Positions 25,741 to 34,531 of a DNA stretch of 64,000 nucleotides are shown in pieces (position 1 is the stretch's first letter; every line of letters starts with the position of its first letter). The translations under genes were made by a program, and so were the position numbers. The notes beneath the pieces were generated by a model. It was not told where the DNA came from. It searched no databases and saw nothing but the letters and a program-made list of their open reading frames with translations. Source of the DNA: Croceimicrobium sp963974215 (GTDB lineage: Bacteria > Bacteroidota > Bacteroidia > Flavobacteriales > Schleiferiaceae); assembly GCA_963974215.1 (NCBI GenBank), contig CAXBBL010000001.1:186001-250000 (forward strand). Reading direction: 5' to 3'.

Positions 25741-26174
25741 AAAACCATGTCCACATGCGGAATACCGTCTTCCAAATAAGATTCAGAAATAGTTTTAAAA
25801 CCAAAAGACTTGTAAAAGTTTTCTAAGTATTCCTGTGCTTGTGCCTTAATCTTTTGCCCAGGGAAGTCTTTTTGTAGTTGTTCTATCGCTCTTTTTACGA
25901 GCTCTCTTCCTAATCCTTGGCCACGAAAGTTTGAATGACAGATTACCCGGCCGATGCTTACATCTGAGTAAACCGTATGAGGAGGGCATAAGCGAGAATA
26001 GGCTGCTAATTGCCCATCTGCATAAGCGAAAAGGTGACCCACTAACTTATCATTATTATCTATTTCGGGGTAGGCACAATCTTGCTCAACCACAAATACA
26101 TCTACTCTCAGTTTGTAGATGTCAAATAGCTCATCGCGCTCCAGCTCTTGCCACTTTTTATACCTCCATTCCAT
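25737..26174 (-). CDS. GNAT family N-acetyltransferase, ElaA type
   Basis: Acyl-CoA-dependent transferase of 145 residues. N-terminal WQELERDELFDIYKLRVDVFVVEQDCAYPEID is the hallmark of the ElaA subgroup. The acetyl-CoA loop is GRVICHSNFRGQGLGRELV (about residues 78-96), and the C-terminus is FYKSFGFKTISESYLEDGIPHVDM. The substrate of ElaA-like enzymes is not established. The gene is single; its upstream region carries a short end-fragment of the 263-bp repeat family. Confidence 0.92.
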   Translation of the reverse strand: MEWRYKKWQELERDELFDIYKLRVDVFVVEQDCAYPEIDNNDKLVGHLFAYADGQLAAYSRLCPPHTVYSDVSIGRVICHSNFRGQGLGRELVKRAIEQLQKDFPGQKIKAQAQEYLENFYKSFGFKTISESYLEDGIPHVDMVL

Positions 26175-26185
26175 AGGGCTAAGTT

Positions 26186-26210
26186 AATGTGAATTCGATG
26201 TAAAATTATA
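26186..26210 (+). repeat. End fragment of the 263-bp repeat family
   Basis: AATGTGAATTCGATGTAAAA matches only the terminal inverted repeat. The flanking GGGCTAAGTT is shared with the paaG promoter copy at 3990, so the same end-plus-promoter arrangement occurs before two different genes. Confidence 0.55.
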
Positions 26211-26211
26211 G

Positions 26212-26250
26212 CAAAAAAAAAGCCCCCTTAATAAATCAAGAGGGCTCTAA
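26212..26250 (-). terminator. Terminator of the sigma-factor operon
   Basis: On the minus strand GAGCCCTCTTGA and TTAAGGGGGCTTTTTTTTT form a stem and T-run about 20 bp after the stop codon of the barrel gene. Confidence 0.85.
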
Positions 26251-26268
26251 AAACTTTAGGTTTAGAAT

Positions 26269-27576
26269 TTACAGGGTCCAGCTAACACCCACATTTACCA
26301 TATTGTAAGCGGGGCCTTTTCCTGCGCGAAAGAACTCGTTTAAATCGTAGCTGGCATTAATTTTAAAAGAATCAAACCCCACTTGTGCCATAACTCCGTA
26401 GCGGAAACGCTGGGTATAAAAATCGTCATAGGTTTTAGTTTCTACCTTGCGATATTGAGCGGTATTGTATTCAGTTTCGGTTTTCGCAAGTAAGCGAATA
26501 CCGGCATACCCACCTACTCCTAGGGTGAAAGCATCATCGCGTTTTCCCGCATCACTAAAATCTAATTGCAACATAACCGGTACATTAAAGTAGGCGATAT
26601 GATACTTGTTCTTTTCATAGCCTAGATTAGTGGGAATTGTATCAAAAACGGCAGCAGTACCATTATTAACCAGTATTTCATTGCCTTCTAGGTGGAAGTT
26701 ATGCCAACTAAAATCGATACCGTACTTAATGTAAAACTTACTGTAAGGGTTACCTATTCTAGATTTAGCACCGTAGCCCAAGTTAAATGAGGTGCTTCTC
26801 CAAAAGTCTAACTGTCCTGCACCATCTTCTACTAAAAATTGCCCATCTTCTAACTGCTGATTGAAAGCAAAGCCAATATCGAAATAACTTTCAGTGCGTT
26901 TTATTTTTTTACTCTTTTTACGCTTGCCTTCGTCAAAAAGGTCGCCAAAATTAAGCTCGGTTTCTTCATCTTCTACCTCAGCATCTTTATCTTTTAAGAT
27001 GACGCCGTCCTTTGAGATTACGATGCGCTTCTTAACCGGCTCTGTCTCGCTGCTATCGTTGTCCTCGCCAGCCATATTAGGTAGTGGGGGTACAGGAGGA
27101 GGTGGTGGTGGAGTAGACATCGTACTGTCATTTTCTAAATTTCTTTCCACTTGTTCGCCCCAAGCTTCCATGCCAGCGGCGAATTTCTCTGCCCAAGACT
27201 CCATGCGTTGACCGTAAGCTTCACCCCATCTTTCCATTACTTCTTCGAAGTGTTCCATGCCTTCTTCAAAATTATCTTCGGCCTTATCTCTCAGCTCTTC
27301 GGCTTCTTCTTCGCTAAGTTTACCTTGCGCTTCTAGCTTATCAATTTTAGCCATTATTTGCTGCTGCTTGGCCTGCATTTTACCTACTTCGCGGGTAGCG
27401 AAACCTATCATGGTAGCTAAATCGGCTTGACTTAATTCTTTCTCACCTGGGTCAAAAGTGATCGTATTCTCTTCAATTTGTATTTCTACTGATCTTCTTG
27501 CATTTGTATCGCTTTGTGCTTGCATCCCCAAGCCTGTTAAGGCGAAAGCGAGGGCTATAATTACTTGCTTTTTCAT
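26269..27576 (-). CDS. Envelope protein: coiled coil, proline-rich linker and predicted outer-membrane barrel
   Basis: Unrecognised protein of 435 residues when read from ATG 27576, which places a clean signal peptide (MKKQVIIALAFALTGLGMQAQS) at the N-terminus. An in-frame ATG at 27630 would add 18 basic residues. Residues of about 45-160 are highly charged and helical (EAEELRDKAEDNFEEGMEHFEEV), then there is a PPPPPPVPPLP linker. The C-terminal half has alternating aromatic strands typical of a PorT-like or OmpA-like outer-membrane barrel and ends in a hydrophobic strand (VNVGVSWTL). It is the last gene of the ECF sigma operon and so a likely target of that sigma factor. Confidence 0.8.
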   Translation of the reverse strand: MKKQVIIALAFALTGLGMQAQSDTNARRSVEIQIEENTITFDPGEKELSQADLATMIGFATREVGKMQAKQQQIMAKIDKLEAQGKLSEEEAEELRDKAEDNFEEGMEHFEEVMERWGEAYGQRMESWAEKFAAGMEAWGEQVERNLENDSTMSTPPPPPPVPPLPNMAGEDNDSSETEPVKKRIVISKDGVILKDKDAEVEDEETELNFGDLFDEGKRKKSKKIKRTESYFDIGFAFNQQLEDGQFLVEDGAGQLDFWRSTSFNLGYGAKSRIGNPYSKFYIKYGIDFSWHNFHLEGNEILVNNGTAAVFDTIPTNLGYEKNKYHIAYFNVPVMLQLDFSDAGKRDDAFTLGVGGYAGIRLLAKTETEYNTAQYRKVETKTYDDFYTQRFRYGVMAQVGFDSFKINASYDLNEFFRAGKGPAYNMVNVGVSWTL

Positions 27577-27634
27577 ATCTGTTTTTGTTTTTCGTTTAAC
27601 ATTTATTTTGTTTGAGTTGATTGATTTCATAATT

Positions 27635-28039
27635 CTATTCGTCCATTAATTGTTTCCAGCTTTCTGCAATTTGAGCCGTCCATATTTCCAATGCCGCCCC
27701 TAATGCCGTCATGCTTTCCCGCATTGCTTCGCTACTTTGTTTTAATAATTCCTTTTGCTTTTCACTAAGTTTTGGATAGTCCTCTGCTAGCTCCTTACGG
27801 TAAGCTTTAATTCGCTCTAAACTTTCGTCTATCCTTTTACGACTTTCCTTTAGACTCTTGTCTATTTCTACCTTTTCTAGCTCTTCAACCTTTGCGTCGA
27901 GTAAGTTTGAAAATTTCTCAATTTGACTTTCTAAATACTCCAGCTCTACACTCAAAGAGTCCATTAATTTTTCTTTTCTTTCTTGCGCCTGTAAAAAATT
28001 GGTGCTCACTAATAGGGCTAACAATAATATCGTTCTCAT
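27635..28039 (-). CDS. Periplasmic coiled-coil protein of the sigma-factor operon
   Basis: Hypothetical protein of 134 residues from ATG 28039, with a signal peptide (MRTILLLALLVSTNFLQAQ) followed by almost continuous charged helix (SVELEYLESQIEKFSNLLDAKVEELEKVE). The family was not recognised. It starts 1 bp after the stop codon of the anti-sigma-like gene, indicating tight co-translation. Its helical region resembles the one in the next gene, so the two may interact in the periplasm (inference). A longer frame from TTG 28057 is unlikely. Confidence 0.75.
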   Translation of the reverse strand: MRTILLLALLVSTNFLQAQERKEKLMDSLSVELEYLESQIEKFSNLLDAKVEELEKVEIDKSLKESRKRIDESLERIKAYRKELAEDYPKLSEKQKELLKQSSEAMRESMTALGAALEIWTAQIAESWKQLMDE

Positions 28040-28040
28040 C

Positions 28041-28796
28041 TTACTTGGTATTTGCAAATTGACGATTGATAAAATCGGGTAGTGGAATACTCAGCTCTGT
28101 TTTCGTCTTGGGTAAAGTGGGCCTTTCTCCTGCTACGATACGATCAAATTGGTTGCTGGCATAAGCCCACAATCTCTCGCCCAGTTCGGCACTTTCTGAC
28201 TGTGTTGTATCTGGACCATAATACCCTTTTACTTCTGGGATATGTACTTTGATTTTCAAGCGACCCGGCTCTTTCGTTAAAACCTCGGGCTCCTCCATTG
28301 CTAAAATCTCAGCTCCGGGCACTTCACTTTCATTAAGTGCCAATAAAGGATCGGCATTAAAAGTTTTCAGAACGGGAATAAGCTTAGCTTTTTTGGCATT
28401 GGTTTTTGCTGGAGTGCTTTTAGGCTCTTTCGCCGCTGGCTTTTTAGGACTCTCCTTAGGCTCCGTTTGCTTGGGCTCTGTTTCGGGCGCATCCAAAGTA
28501 GTGCTTAAGCTTTGCGCCGGGTTTTGCTTGGTGATAAGCTCAGGGCCAGTGGGGTCTTCGCGTTCTATTCTCAAGTTCATTAGGCGCTCTGAGTTATTAT
28601 TGAAGTACATTAAACTCGACAGGCCTATTAAGAGGGCCAAACTCGCGGCTCTTAAGTAAAAGATCGGTGCCAACTTTTTGCGTGGAGTGGCTTGCTGCGC
28701 AGCAATTTTCTCCCACACCTGCTCCGAGGCTTCCATTTTATGTTCTCCTAGCTTTTGCTTAAAAAGAGAATCGATGGGGTTGTTCTTTTTCATCAT
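28041..28796 (-). CDS. Probable anti-sigma factor, single-pass membrane protein
   Basis: Protein of 251 residues. The N-terminal cytoplasmic part (PIDSLFKQKLGEHKMEASEQVWEKIAAQ) has the pattern seen in Bacteroidota proteins that sit next to ECF sigma factors. A single membrane helix (FYLRAASLALLIGLSSLMYF, about 45-65) is followed by a periplasmic region with a Lys/Pro/Glu-rich linker. It overlaps the sigma gene by one base (TAATG), implying equal expression. The anti-sigma role is inferred from position and topology; there is no zinc-binding HxxxCxxC motif. Confidence 0.72.
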   Translation of the reverse strand: MMKKNNPIDSLFKQKLGEHKMEASEQVWEKIAAQQATPRKKLAPIFYLRAASLALLIGLSSLMYFNNNSERLMNLRIEREDPTGPELITKQNPAQSLSTTLDAPETEPKQTEPKESPKKPAAKEPKSTPAKTNAKKAKLIPVLKTFNADPLLALNESEVPGAEILAMEEPEVLTKEPGRLKIKVHIPEVKGYYGPDTTQSESAELGERLWAYASNQFDRIVAGERPTLPKTKTELSIPLPDFINRQFANTK

Positions 28797-29380
28797 TAAT
28801 TATTTTTATACAACAGTTGATGTTGCGCTAACTTTTCTTGTAATTTCTTGCGAGCCTTACTAAGCTGACTCTTGCTTGTGTTCTCGGAGATTTCTAGCAT
28901 CTCACCTATTTCTTTATGATTATAACCTTCTATCGCATAGAGGTTAAAAACCGTTTTATAACCCACTGGCAGTTGATCAATCATCATCATTAGATGCTCT
29001 GCATCGTAGTGGTGTTTTACACTGGCTTCGCCAAAAGCACTGCTGCGTTCTTCGTCTACCTCTACAAAGAGGTTTTTCTGATAGCGAATGAAATTGAGCG
29101 CTTCTCTTACCATTATTATTCTCATCCAAGCACCAATCGCTCCTTCGCCTCTAAACTGATCAATATTCTTAAAGAACTTTATAAAACCATTGGAAAGAAC
29201 TTCTTCTGCATCTTCAACTCCTTTGGTATAGCGACGACACACGGATAACATCTCTCCACTATAGCGCTGGTAAAGCTCGCGTTGCGCTTGAAGGTTGCCC
29301 TTCTTACACTGCTTTATCAAGCGTTGTTCGTTGTTCGGAAGATTAAAAACCTTAGTCATTGTTTCGTCGTTCATTAGCAT
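28796..29380 (-). CDS. ECF-type RNA polymerase sigma factor
   Basis: Sigma-70 family, ECF group, up to 194 residues. Region 2 includes SNGFIKFFKNIDQFRGEGAIGAWM (about 68-91). Region 4 includes VGYKTVFNLYAIEGYNHKEIGEMLEISENTSKSQLSKARKKLQ (about 142-185). It is the first gene of a four-gene operon encoding anti-sigma, coiled-coil and barrel proteins. Three in-frame ATGs exist (29380, 29374, 29359). A putative self-recognised promoter ends at the first ATG, which favours one of the later ones. Confidence 0.93.
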   Translation of the reverse strand: MLMNDETMTKVFNLPNNEQRLIKQCKKGNLQAQRELYQRYSGEMLSVCRRYTKGVEDAEEVLSNGFIKFFKNIDQFRGEGAIGAWMRIIMVREALNFIRYQKNLFVEVDEERSSAFGEASVKHHYDAEHLMMMIDQLPVGYKTVFNLYAIEGYNHKEIGEMLEISENTSKSQLSKARKKLQEKLAQHQLLYKNN

Positions 29381-29408
29381 GACACCTTAAACGTTTAAGA
29401 TGGTTGCC
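29381..29408 (-). promoter_or_regulatory. Candidate ECF promoter with palindromic spacer
   Basis: On the minus strand GGCAACC (29408-29402) is followed after 17 nt by TGTC (29384-29381). GGCAACC plus a GTC -10 resembles general ECF promoters, and autoregulation is common. The spacer contains the perfect 14-bp palindrome CTTAAACGTTTAAG (29386-29399). Confidence 0.4.
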
Positions 29409-29641
29409 TGGGGGTAAAATCTTTTTTACAAAGATTGCTTTACTCTGCTAAAAATACGGTTAATACAATCATGTTACCCGCTAGAATAGGTGCGATAATC
29501 ACCTGCTTTTATCTTCCCGTAGAAATGCCAAAAATATCTGTGCTCAATTTAAACTATCTTCCATCCTCCATCTAATAGCGCAAACTCAATACTAACTCAG
29601 CCTTAACATTAGAGTCTTTACTATGCGTACCTTCGCAAAGT

Positions 29642-31780
29642 ATGAGAGATCAAAATAAAAGTAAGAAAAGGCTAAAAAGGTTAGCCAAAATTGAGAAGTC
29701 CATCTTAGGCGTACTGCGTGAAGACCGCCTGAAAATGTTAAACTATAAACAGATTTCTGCCAAGCTAGGTATTAACGATTTTAATGAAAGAGACTTAGTT
29801 TTAAGAGCTGTCGCATCTTTGCGTAAGCAAGATTTTATTGAAGAACCCGAAAGAGGGAAATACCGCTATAAACACAGCGATCACTTTGTAGAAGGTCGCG
29901 TAGATCTTACCTCCAAAGGTTCGGCTTATGTAATTTGTGAAGAATTAGATCAGGATGTTTACATCACCCCTAATAATACCAATACTGCTTTACAAGGCGA
30001 TACGGTAAAGGTTTTACTTTATGCCCAACGAAAAAACAAAAAACCTGAAGGGGAAATTGTTGAAATTATTGAGCGCTCCAGAGATGAGTTTGTAGGCACT
30101 ATAGAACTGAGCAAAGACTTTGGCTTTTTAGTGCCCGACAGCAAGAAAATGCTGGTAGACATTTACATCCCTAAAGAAAGTTTAAACGGGGCTAAACACG
30201 GCCAAAAAGCCATTGCAAAAATCACTTCTTGGCCCCCTAAAGCGAGTTCTCCTTCGGGCGAAGTGCTAGAGGTTTTAGGAAACCCAGGCGACCACGAAGT
30301 AGAAATCCACAGCATTTTAGCCGAATACGGCCTTCCTCGCTTCTTCCCGAAAGAGGTGGAGCAAGAAGCCGAAGAAATTAGAGAGGAAATTAGTGCTGCA
30401 GAAATCGCCAAACGCCTTGACTTCCGTAAAACTTTAACCTTTACTATCGATCCGCATGATGCCAAAGACTTTGATGATGCCCTTTCCTTCAAGAAACTGG
30501 AAAATGGCAATTACGAAGTAGGCGTTCACATCGCTGATGTTACCCATTATGTGCGCGAAGGCAGCGCTTTAGAGCGAGAAGCGCAAGAAAGAGCGACCTC
30601 GGTTTACTTGGTAGATCGCGTGGTTCCTATGTTACCTGAAAAGCTTTCCAACAAGGTTTGCTCTTTACGTCCGCACGAAGAAAAGTTAACCTTCTCGGCG
30701 GTTTTTGAAATTAGTCCTAAAGCACAAATTATCAATCGCTGGTTTGGCCGAACCATTATATACAGCGACCATCGCTTTAGCTACGAAGAAGCACAAAAAG
30801 TAATTGAAAGCAAAGAAGGCCCCTTAGCGGAGGAAGTGAACATCCTTAACGACCTAGCTTTAATTTTAAGAGCTGGAAGGATGCAAGATGGCGCCTTAGC
30901 CTTTGATCGAGCGGAAGTAAAGTTTCATCTCAATGAAAAAATGGAACCCATTGGCGTCTACTTCAAAGAATCTAAGGAAGCTAATCACCTGATTGAAGAG
31001 TTTATGCTTTTAGCCAATAAAAGCGTAGCCGAATTTGTCGGCCTAAACGATCATAAAAAACCCAGTGGTAAAACCTTTGTTTATCGTATTCACGACAATC
31101 CCGACCCCGAAAAACTGCGCAGCTTAGGCAGCTTTGTGAAGCAATTTGGCTACACCGTAAACTATAATAATGCGCGCGCCATCAGCAGCAGCTTGAATAA
31201 ACTTTTAGGGGAAGTAAAAGGCAAGGCCGAAGAAAACATGATTTCCAAACTGGCCATTCGCAGTATGGCGAAAGCAGTTTATAGTACCGATAATATTGGT
31301 CACTATGGCCTAAGCTTCGACTATTATTCGCATTTTACTTCGCCCATTCGTCGTTATCCCGATATGATGACGCATCGACTATTGCAAACCTTCCTTGATC
31401 GTCAGGCAAATCCAGGTAAGGAGCGCTTTGAAGAACTGTGCGAGCATAGCAGCGACCGCGAAAAACTGGCTACCGAAGCCGAACGCGACTCAGTAAAGTA
31501 TATGCAGGTGAAATTTATGGAAGACAAAGTAGGGGAAACCTTTATGGGCTCTATTTCTGGTGTTACCGAATGGGGCGTTTTTGTGGAGTTACGCGAAAAT
31601 CATTGCGAAGGTATGATCAGAATACGTGATTTTAAAGACGACTATTATAACTTTGATGAAGCAAATTATTGCATCGTAGGAGACCGCTACGGCAAGGTTT
31701 TCCAATTAGGAGATGCCATTGCGGTGATGGTTAAAAACGCCGATTTAGAAAGAAAACAATTAGACTTTGTTCCCGTCTAA
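29642..31780 (+). CDS. rnr: Ribonuclease R
   Basis: 3'-5' exoribonuclease of 712 residues that degrades structured RNA. An N-terminal helix-turn-helix-like and cold-shock region (residues 1-240) precedes the RNB catalytic domain. The domain has its acidic cluster in TIDPHDAKDFDDALSF (about 270-285), EFMLLANKSVAEF near residue 450, and HYGLSFDYYSHFTSPIRRYPDMMTHR near residue 555. A C-terminal S1 domain (FMGSISGVTEWGVFVELRENHCEGMIR, about 634-690) follows. Length is normal for Bacteroidota. A small membrane coiled-coil gene lies 37 bp downstream, probably co-transcribed. Confidence 0.96.
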   Translation: MRDQNKSKKRLKRLAKIEKSILGVLREDRLKMLNYKQISAKLGINDFNERDLVLRAVASLRKQDFIEEPERGKYRYKHSDHFVEGRVDLTSKGSAYVICEELDQDVYITPNNTNTALQGDTVKVLLYAQRKNKKPEGEIVEIIERSRDEFVGTIELSKDFGFLVPDSKKMLVDIYIPKESLNGAKHGQKAIAKITSWPPKASSPSGEVLEVLGNPGDHEVEIHSILAEYGLPRFFPKEVEQEAEEIREEISAAEIAKRLDFRKTLTFTIDPHDAKDFDDALSFKKLENGNYEVGVHIADVTHYVREGSALEREAQERATSVYLVDRVVPMLPEKLSNKVCSLRPHEEKLTFSAVFEISPKAQIINRWFGRTIIYSDHRFSYEEAQKVIESKEGPLAEEVNILNDLALILRAGRMQDGALAFDRAEVKFHLNEKMEPIGVYFKESKEANHLIEEFMLLANKSVAEFVGLNDHKKPSGKTFVYRIHDNPDPEKLRSLGSFVKQFGYTVNYNNARAISSSLNKLLGEVKGKAEENMISKLAIRSMAKAVYSTDNIGHYGLSFDYYSHFTSPIRRYPDMMTHRLLQTFLDRQANPGKERFEELCEHSSDREKLATEAERDSVKYMQVKFMEDKVGETFMGSISGVTEWGVFVELRENHCEGMIRIRDFKDDYYNFDEANYCIVGDRYGKVFQLGDAIAVMVKNADLERKQLDFVPV

Positions 31781-31816
31781 AAAAGTTTAATTTTAAGGCC
31801 TTTAAGAAACAGGGAT

Positions 31817-32218
31817 ATGGATAAAAAGAAACTCGAAACTTTAATACTAGTTGTTGGCATTTTGGTGGTAGGTGCCGCTTTAGCTTTGATCCTTTTTGGA
31901 GGTAAAAGCCCAAATAGCCCACTGTACACCAATATAACATTTGCGGTAGGCTTCCTTTTTTACATCATTTATAATATGATGTCTACTTCCGGTTTACAAA
32001 AAGAAATTAAAGATTTACAAAATCATGTAACCGCTTTAAAAGAAGAAAGTGGCCGCCAGAAAAAGGAAATTGAAGGCAAAACTTCCGAACTCAATACGGC
32101 TCAAGGCGAGATTATGCGCATGAAGCAAGAAGCCCAAAAAATGCTAAGCGACAATAAAAAATTGAGCGAAGAACTGCAATCAATGAAAGATAGCTTGAAG
32201 GAAAATAACGAAGGTTAG
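31817..32218 (+). CDS. Small membrane-anchored coiled-coil protein
   Basis: Hypothetical protein of 133 residues with two hydrophobic segments (ETLILVVGILVVGAALALILF and ITFAVGFLFYIIYNMMS), followed by about 80 residues of charged coiled coil (EIKDLQNHVTALKEESGRQKKEIEGK). Topology suggests two membrane passes and a cytoplasmic helical tail. It follows rnr by 37 bp on the same strand and precedes a terminator. Function unknown. Confidence 0.8.
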   Translation: MDKKKLETLILVVGILVVGAALALILFGGKSPNSPLYTNITFAVGFLFYIIYNMMSTSGLQKEIKDLQNHVTALKEESGRQKKEIEGKTSELNTAQGEIMRMKQEAQKMLSDNKKLSEELQSMKDSLKENNEG

Positions 32219-32240
32219 ATCGCAGGTTTAATACTTATTG

Positions 32241-32271
32241 AATGGTCGCTTTTTAAGTGGCCATTTTTTTT
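32241..32271 (+). terminator. Terminator after rnr and the coiled-coil gene
   Basis: AATGGTC, a TTTTTAAGT-containing loop, then GGCCATT and a run of T form a 7-bp stem (one G-T pair) shortly after the stop codon at 32218. Confidence 0.75.
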
Positions 32272-32405
32272 GATTAGAAAAAGCCCTAATCCAACATTTC
32301 TCGACTAAAAATTGAAATCTGCTTTTAAAACTATCCGACTCTACTCTTAGTAAATGAACTAGGCTCCCTGTTCGCGTTACAAACGAGTGCTTGATTTTAT
32401 GTTTG

Positions 32406-32641
32406 AACCTGAGTGCGGCCAAAAATTAAAGCCTCAGATTTTCAACAAAAGGAAAAGACCAATCTAGATCGCGCCGCTATAGAGGACTACAGAAAATGAA
32501 CTAGATACAGGATTTTCATTTTTATTGAAAAAACACTGTTAAGCCTCTTCTAAAAAAAAGCGTTTTCCCGCTCCTTAGCCCTCAGTAATAGCCTGCTATT
32601 TACAGGAGTTTTGAGGACTAATTTTACATCCAACTCTGCTT
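32406..32641 (-). repeat. 263-bp palindromic repeat, degenerate copy (R3)
   Basis: About 236 bp. It keeps family order: AACCTGAGTGCGGCC, GCCTCAGATTTTCAA, GATACAGGATTTTCATTTTT, AAGCCTCTTCTAAAA, TAATAGCCTGCTATT, GAGGACTAATTTTACATC. Part of the right half is lost and both hairpins are weakened, so it is an old, decayed copy. Confidence 0.8.
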
Positions 32642-32677
32642 TTCAGCTCAATTTAAGAGTTAAATTCTCCCTCAATC

Positions 32678-34522
32678 CTACTCCCCTTCTTCTTGCGGAT
32701 AGGTATTATTCGCCCGATTCACATCGGCCATAAAACCGTCAGGGTCTATTTCAATTTTGGCGATATCCTTAAAGTTTACCGATAATATAGTTTCGTACTC
32801 GGGATGCGTCCAAGGCCAAGGACTTAAAACCTGCCAGCCCTCTTCCATAGGCGCACCCATTTGCGAAGCAGTAGGAATATAGTAGCGCTGTTCTATCCCA
32901 CTCTTTAAAGTTATTTTAAGGCGCAAAGGCATGGGCATTTCCCCTAACTTCTCTAGTTCTAGGCTTGTTCCGAGCTTTTCGCCCTCAATCGATTTAACAC
33001 CATAGTCAATAATTTTAGTGGTTTCCACCCAATTGTGATAAAACCAATCCAATTGCAAGCCCGAAGCCCGCTCCATGCTGCGCAACATATCGCTCGGCTT
33101 GGGATGCTTAAACTGCCAAGCCTTAAAAAAGTCCAGCATTGCTTTGTCGAAGGTTTCCTCACCAATAATATAGCGCAGCTGCACCAAAAAAAGTGATCCG
33201 CGTGAGTAGGAATTAATACTGTAAGCCCTATTTGTAGAAAAATAATCGGCGGGGGTGGTCAGCGGCTCAAATTCTTCCCCCTGCCGCACTAAGTAATTGT
33301 GATTGGAGAAGGAGCCCGCATGAGGGTTTACCTTAGGTTCACGCGACATAGCATTTAAAACCTCTTCTTCCGCAAAGGTAGTGAAGCCCTCATCCATCCA
33401 TGGATAGCTGTTTTCATTACTACCAATCATACCATAATACCAATTATGTGCGCCTTCGTGCACGGTAACACCAATTAAGCCCGCGATGCTACCCGTACCT
33501 TTTAGCATGGTACACATAGGGTATTCCATACCGCCATCGCCCCCTTGTATCGCCGAAAACTGGGGATAAGCATAACGGCCAAAGCGTTGGTTCATCTCTT
33601 TAAAAAATTGTACGGTATAACGCGGCAAGCGATGCCAATTCTCCTCATTATCTTCCAAATAGAAAAAATGAAGCATTAAGTCTTCATCGAATTCTTGCGC
33701 CTCATGCAGATATTCTGGATCAGCCGCCCAAGCAAAATCGTGCACATTTTCAGCGATAAACTTCCACGAGCGTTTTTTCTCTTCCGACTCCTTTAAACTG
33801 TAGCGAATTAGTTCTTCTTCCCGGCTTTCTTCCTGCCAGTAATCAGAAAAATTTTGCAAGGTACCGGTAGCCGCTACGCGGTATTCACTCGGTAGAGTAA
33901 TATTAACTTCAAAACGGCCATAAGGCGCATAAAACTCTCGCGCTACGTAAGGGTCGGCATGCCAGCCATCTACGTCGTAAGCGGCCATTTTTGGATACCA
34001 TTGGGTCATGGTATAATCTACTCCTTCCTTATTGTTGCGACCACTACGGCGAATTTGCTCGGGAACTTGTCCTCTAAATTCCATCTCTAAAAGCGCCGAA
34101 TCACCCGGTAGTATCGGGCTGGGCAAAAGTACCTTTAGCAAGGTTTGGTGATTTTCGAAAAAACAGGCCTGACCATTCAAGCTTAGGCTTATCACCTCCT
34201 GTTCTCCCTGTTCATCTTTACCTAATTTTTCAATGCGACGACCGATTCTTTTATCGGGGTCGGGAAGATTCCGCGCGCGCACATCCATCATACTATTCGG
34301 CTGAAAAGCCTTAAAGTATAAATGGTAAAAAAGCACCTTTAAAGTATCGGGTGAATTATTGTAATAAGTAAGATTTTGCTTACCGGTGAAACGGTGATTT
34401 TCAGGATTTAAATCCACCTGCATTTTGTAGTCTACCGCTTGCTGCCAATAATGCGCATCAGGCTGCGACCGTAAAAGAGGAGATGCCGCAATAAGCCCTA
34501 CTAATACTAGAGTTTTCTTCAT
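32678..34522 (-). CDS. M1 family metallopeptidase
   Basis: Gluzincin aminopeptidase-like protein of 614 residues with a signal peptide (MKKTLVLVGLIAASPLLRSQ), so probably periplasmic or secreted. An N-terminal beta-sandwich (MQVDLNPENHRFTGKQNLTYYNNSPDTLKV) leads to the catalytic domain. There the zinc motif HEGAHNW is near residue 354 and the third ligand Glu lies in SYPWMDEGFTTFAEEE near residue 376. A short C-terminal beta-domain follows. It lacks the long helical C-terminal domain of PepN. A 9-bp gap separates it from the upstream MBL-fold gene, suggesting co-transcription. Confidence 0.94.
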   Translation of the reverse strand: MKKTLVLVGLIAASPLLRSQPDAHYWQQAVDYKMQVDLNPENHRFTGKQNLTYYNNSPDTLKVLFYHLYFKAFQPNSMMDVRARNLPDPDKRIGRRIEKLGKDEQGEQEVISLSLNGQACFFENHQTLLKVLLPSPILPGDSALLEMEFRGQVPEQIRRSGRNNKEGVDYTMTQWYPKMAAYDVDGWHADPYVAREFYAPYGRFEVNITLPSEYRVAATGTLQNFSDYWQEESREEELIRYSLKESEEKKRSWKFIAENVHDFAWAADPEYLHEAQEFDEDLMLHFFYLEDNEENWHRLPRYTVQFFKEMNQRFGRYAYPQFSAIQGGDGGMEYPMCTMLKGTGSIAGLIGVTVHEGAHNWYYGMIGSNENSYPWMDEGFTTFAEEEVLNAMSREPKVNPHAGSFSNHNYLVRQGEEFEPLTTPADYFSTNRAYSINSYSRGSLFLVQLRYIIGEETFDKAMLDFFKAWQFKHPKPSDMLRSMERASGLQLDWFYHNWVETTKIIDYGVKSIEGEKLGTSLELEKLGEMPMPLRLKITLKSGIEQRYYIPTASQMGAPMEEGWQVLSPWPWTHPEYETILSVNFKDIAKIEIDPDGFMADVNRANNTYPQEEGE

Positions 34523-34531
34523 GCCTAAGTT

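Noticed and set aside
26894..27211. 105-codon plus-strand frame with Gly-rich stretch
   Set aside because: It is the antisense shadow of the charged coiled-coil and proline linker of the real minus-strand gene.
28041..28057. Longer starts (TTG) for the genes at 27635, 34532, 52904 and 61010
   Set aside because: Each has an ATG a few codons later that gives a proper signal peptide or family start; the extensions have no support.
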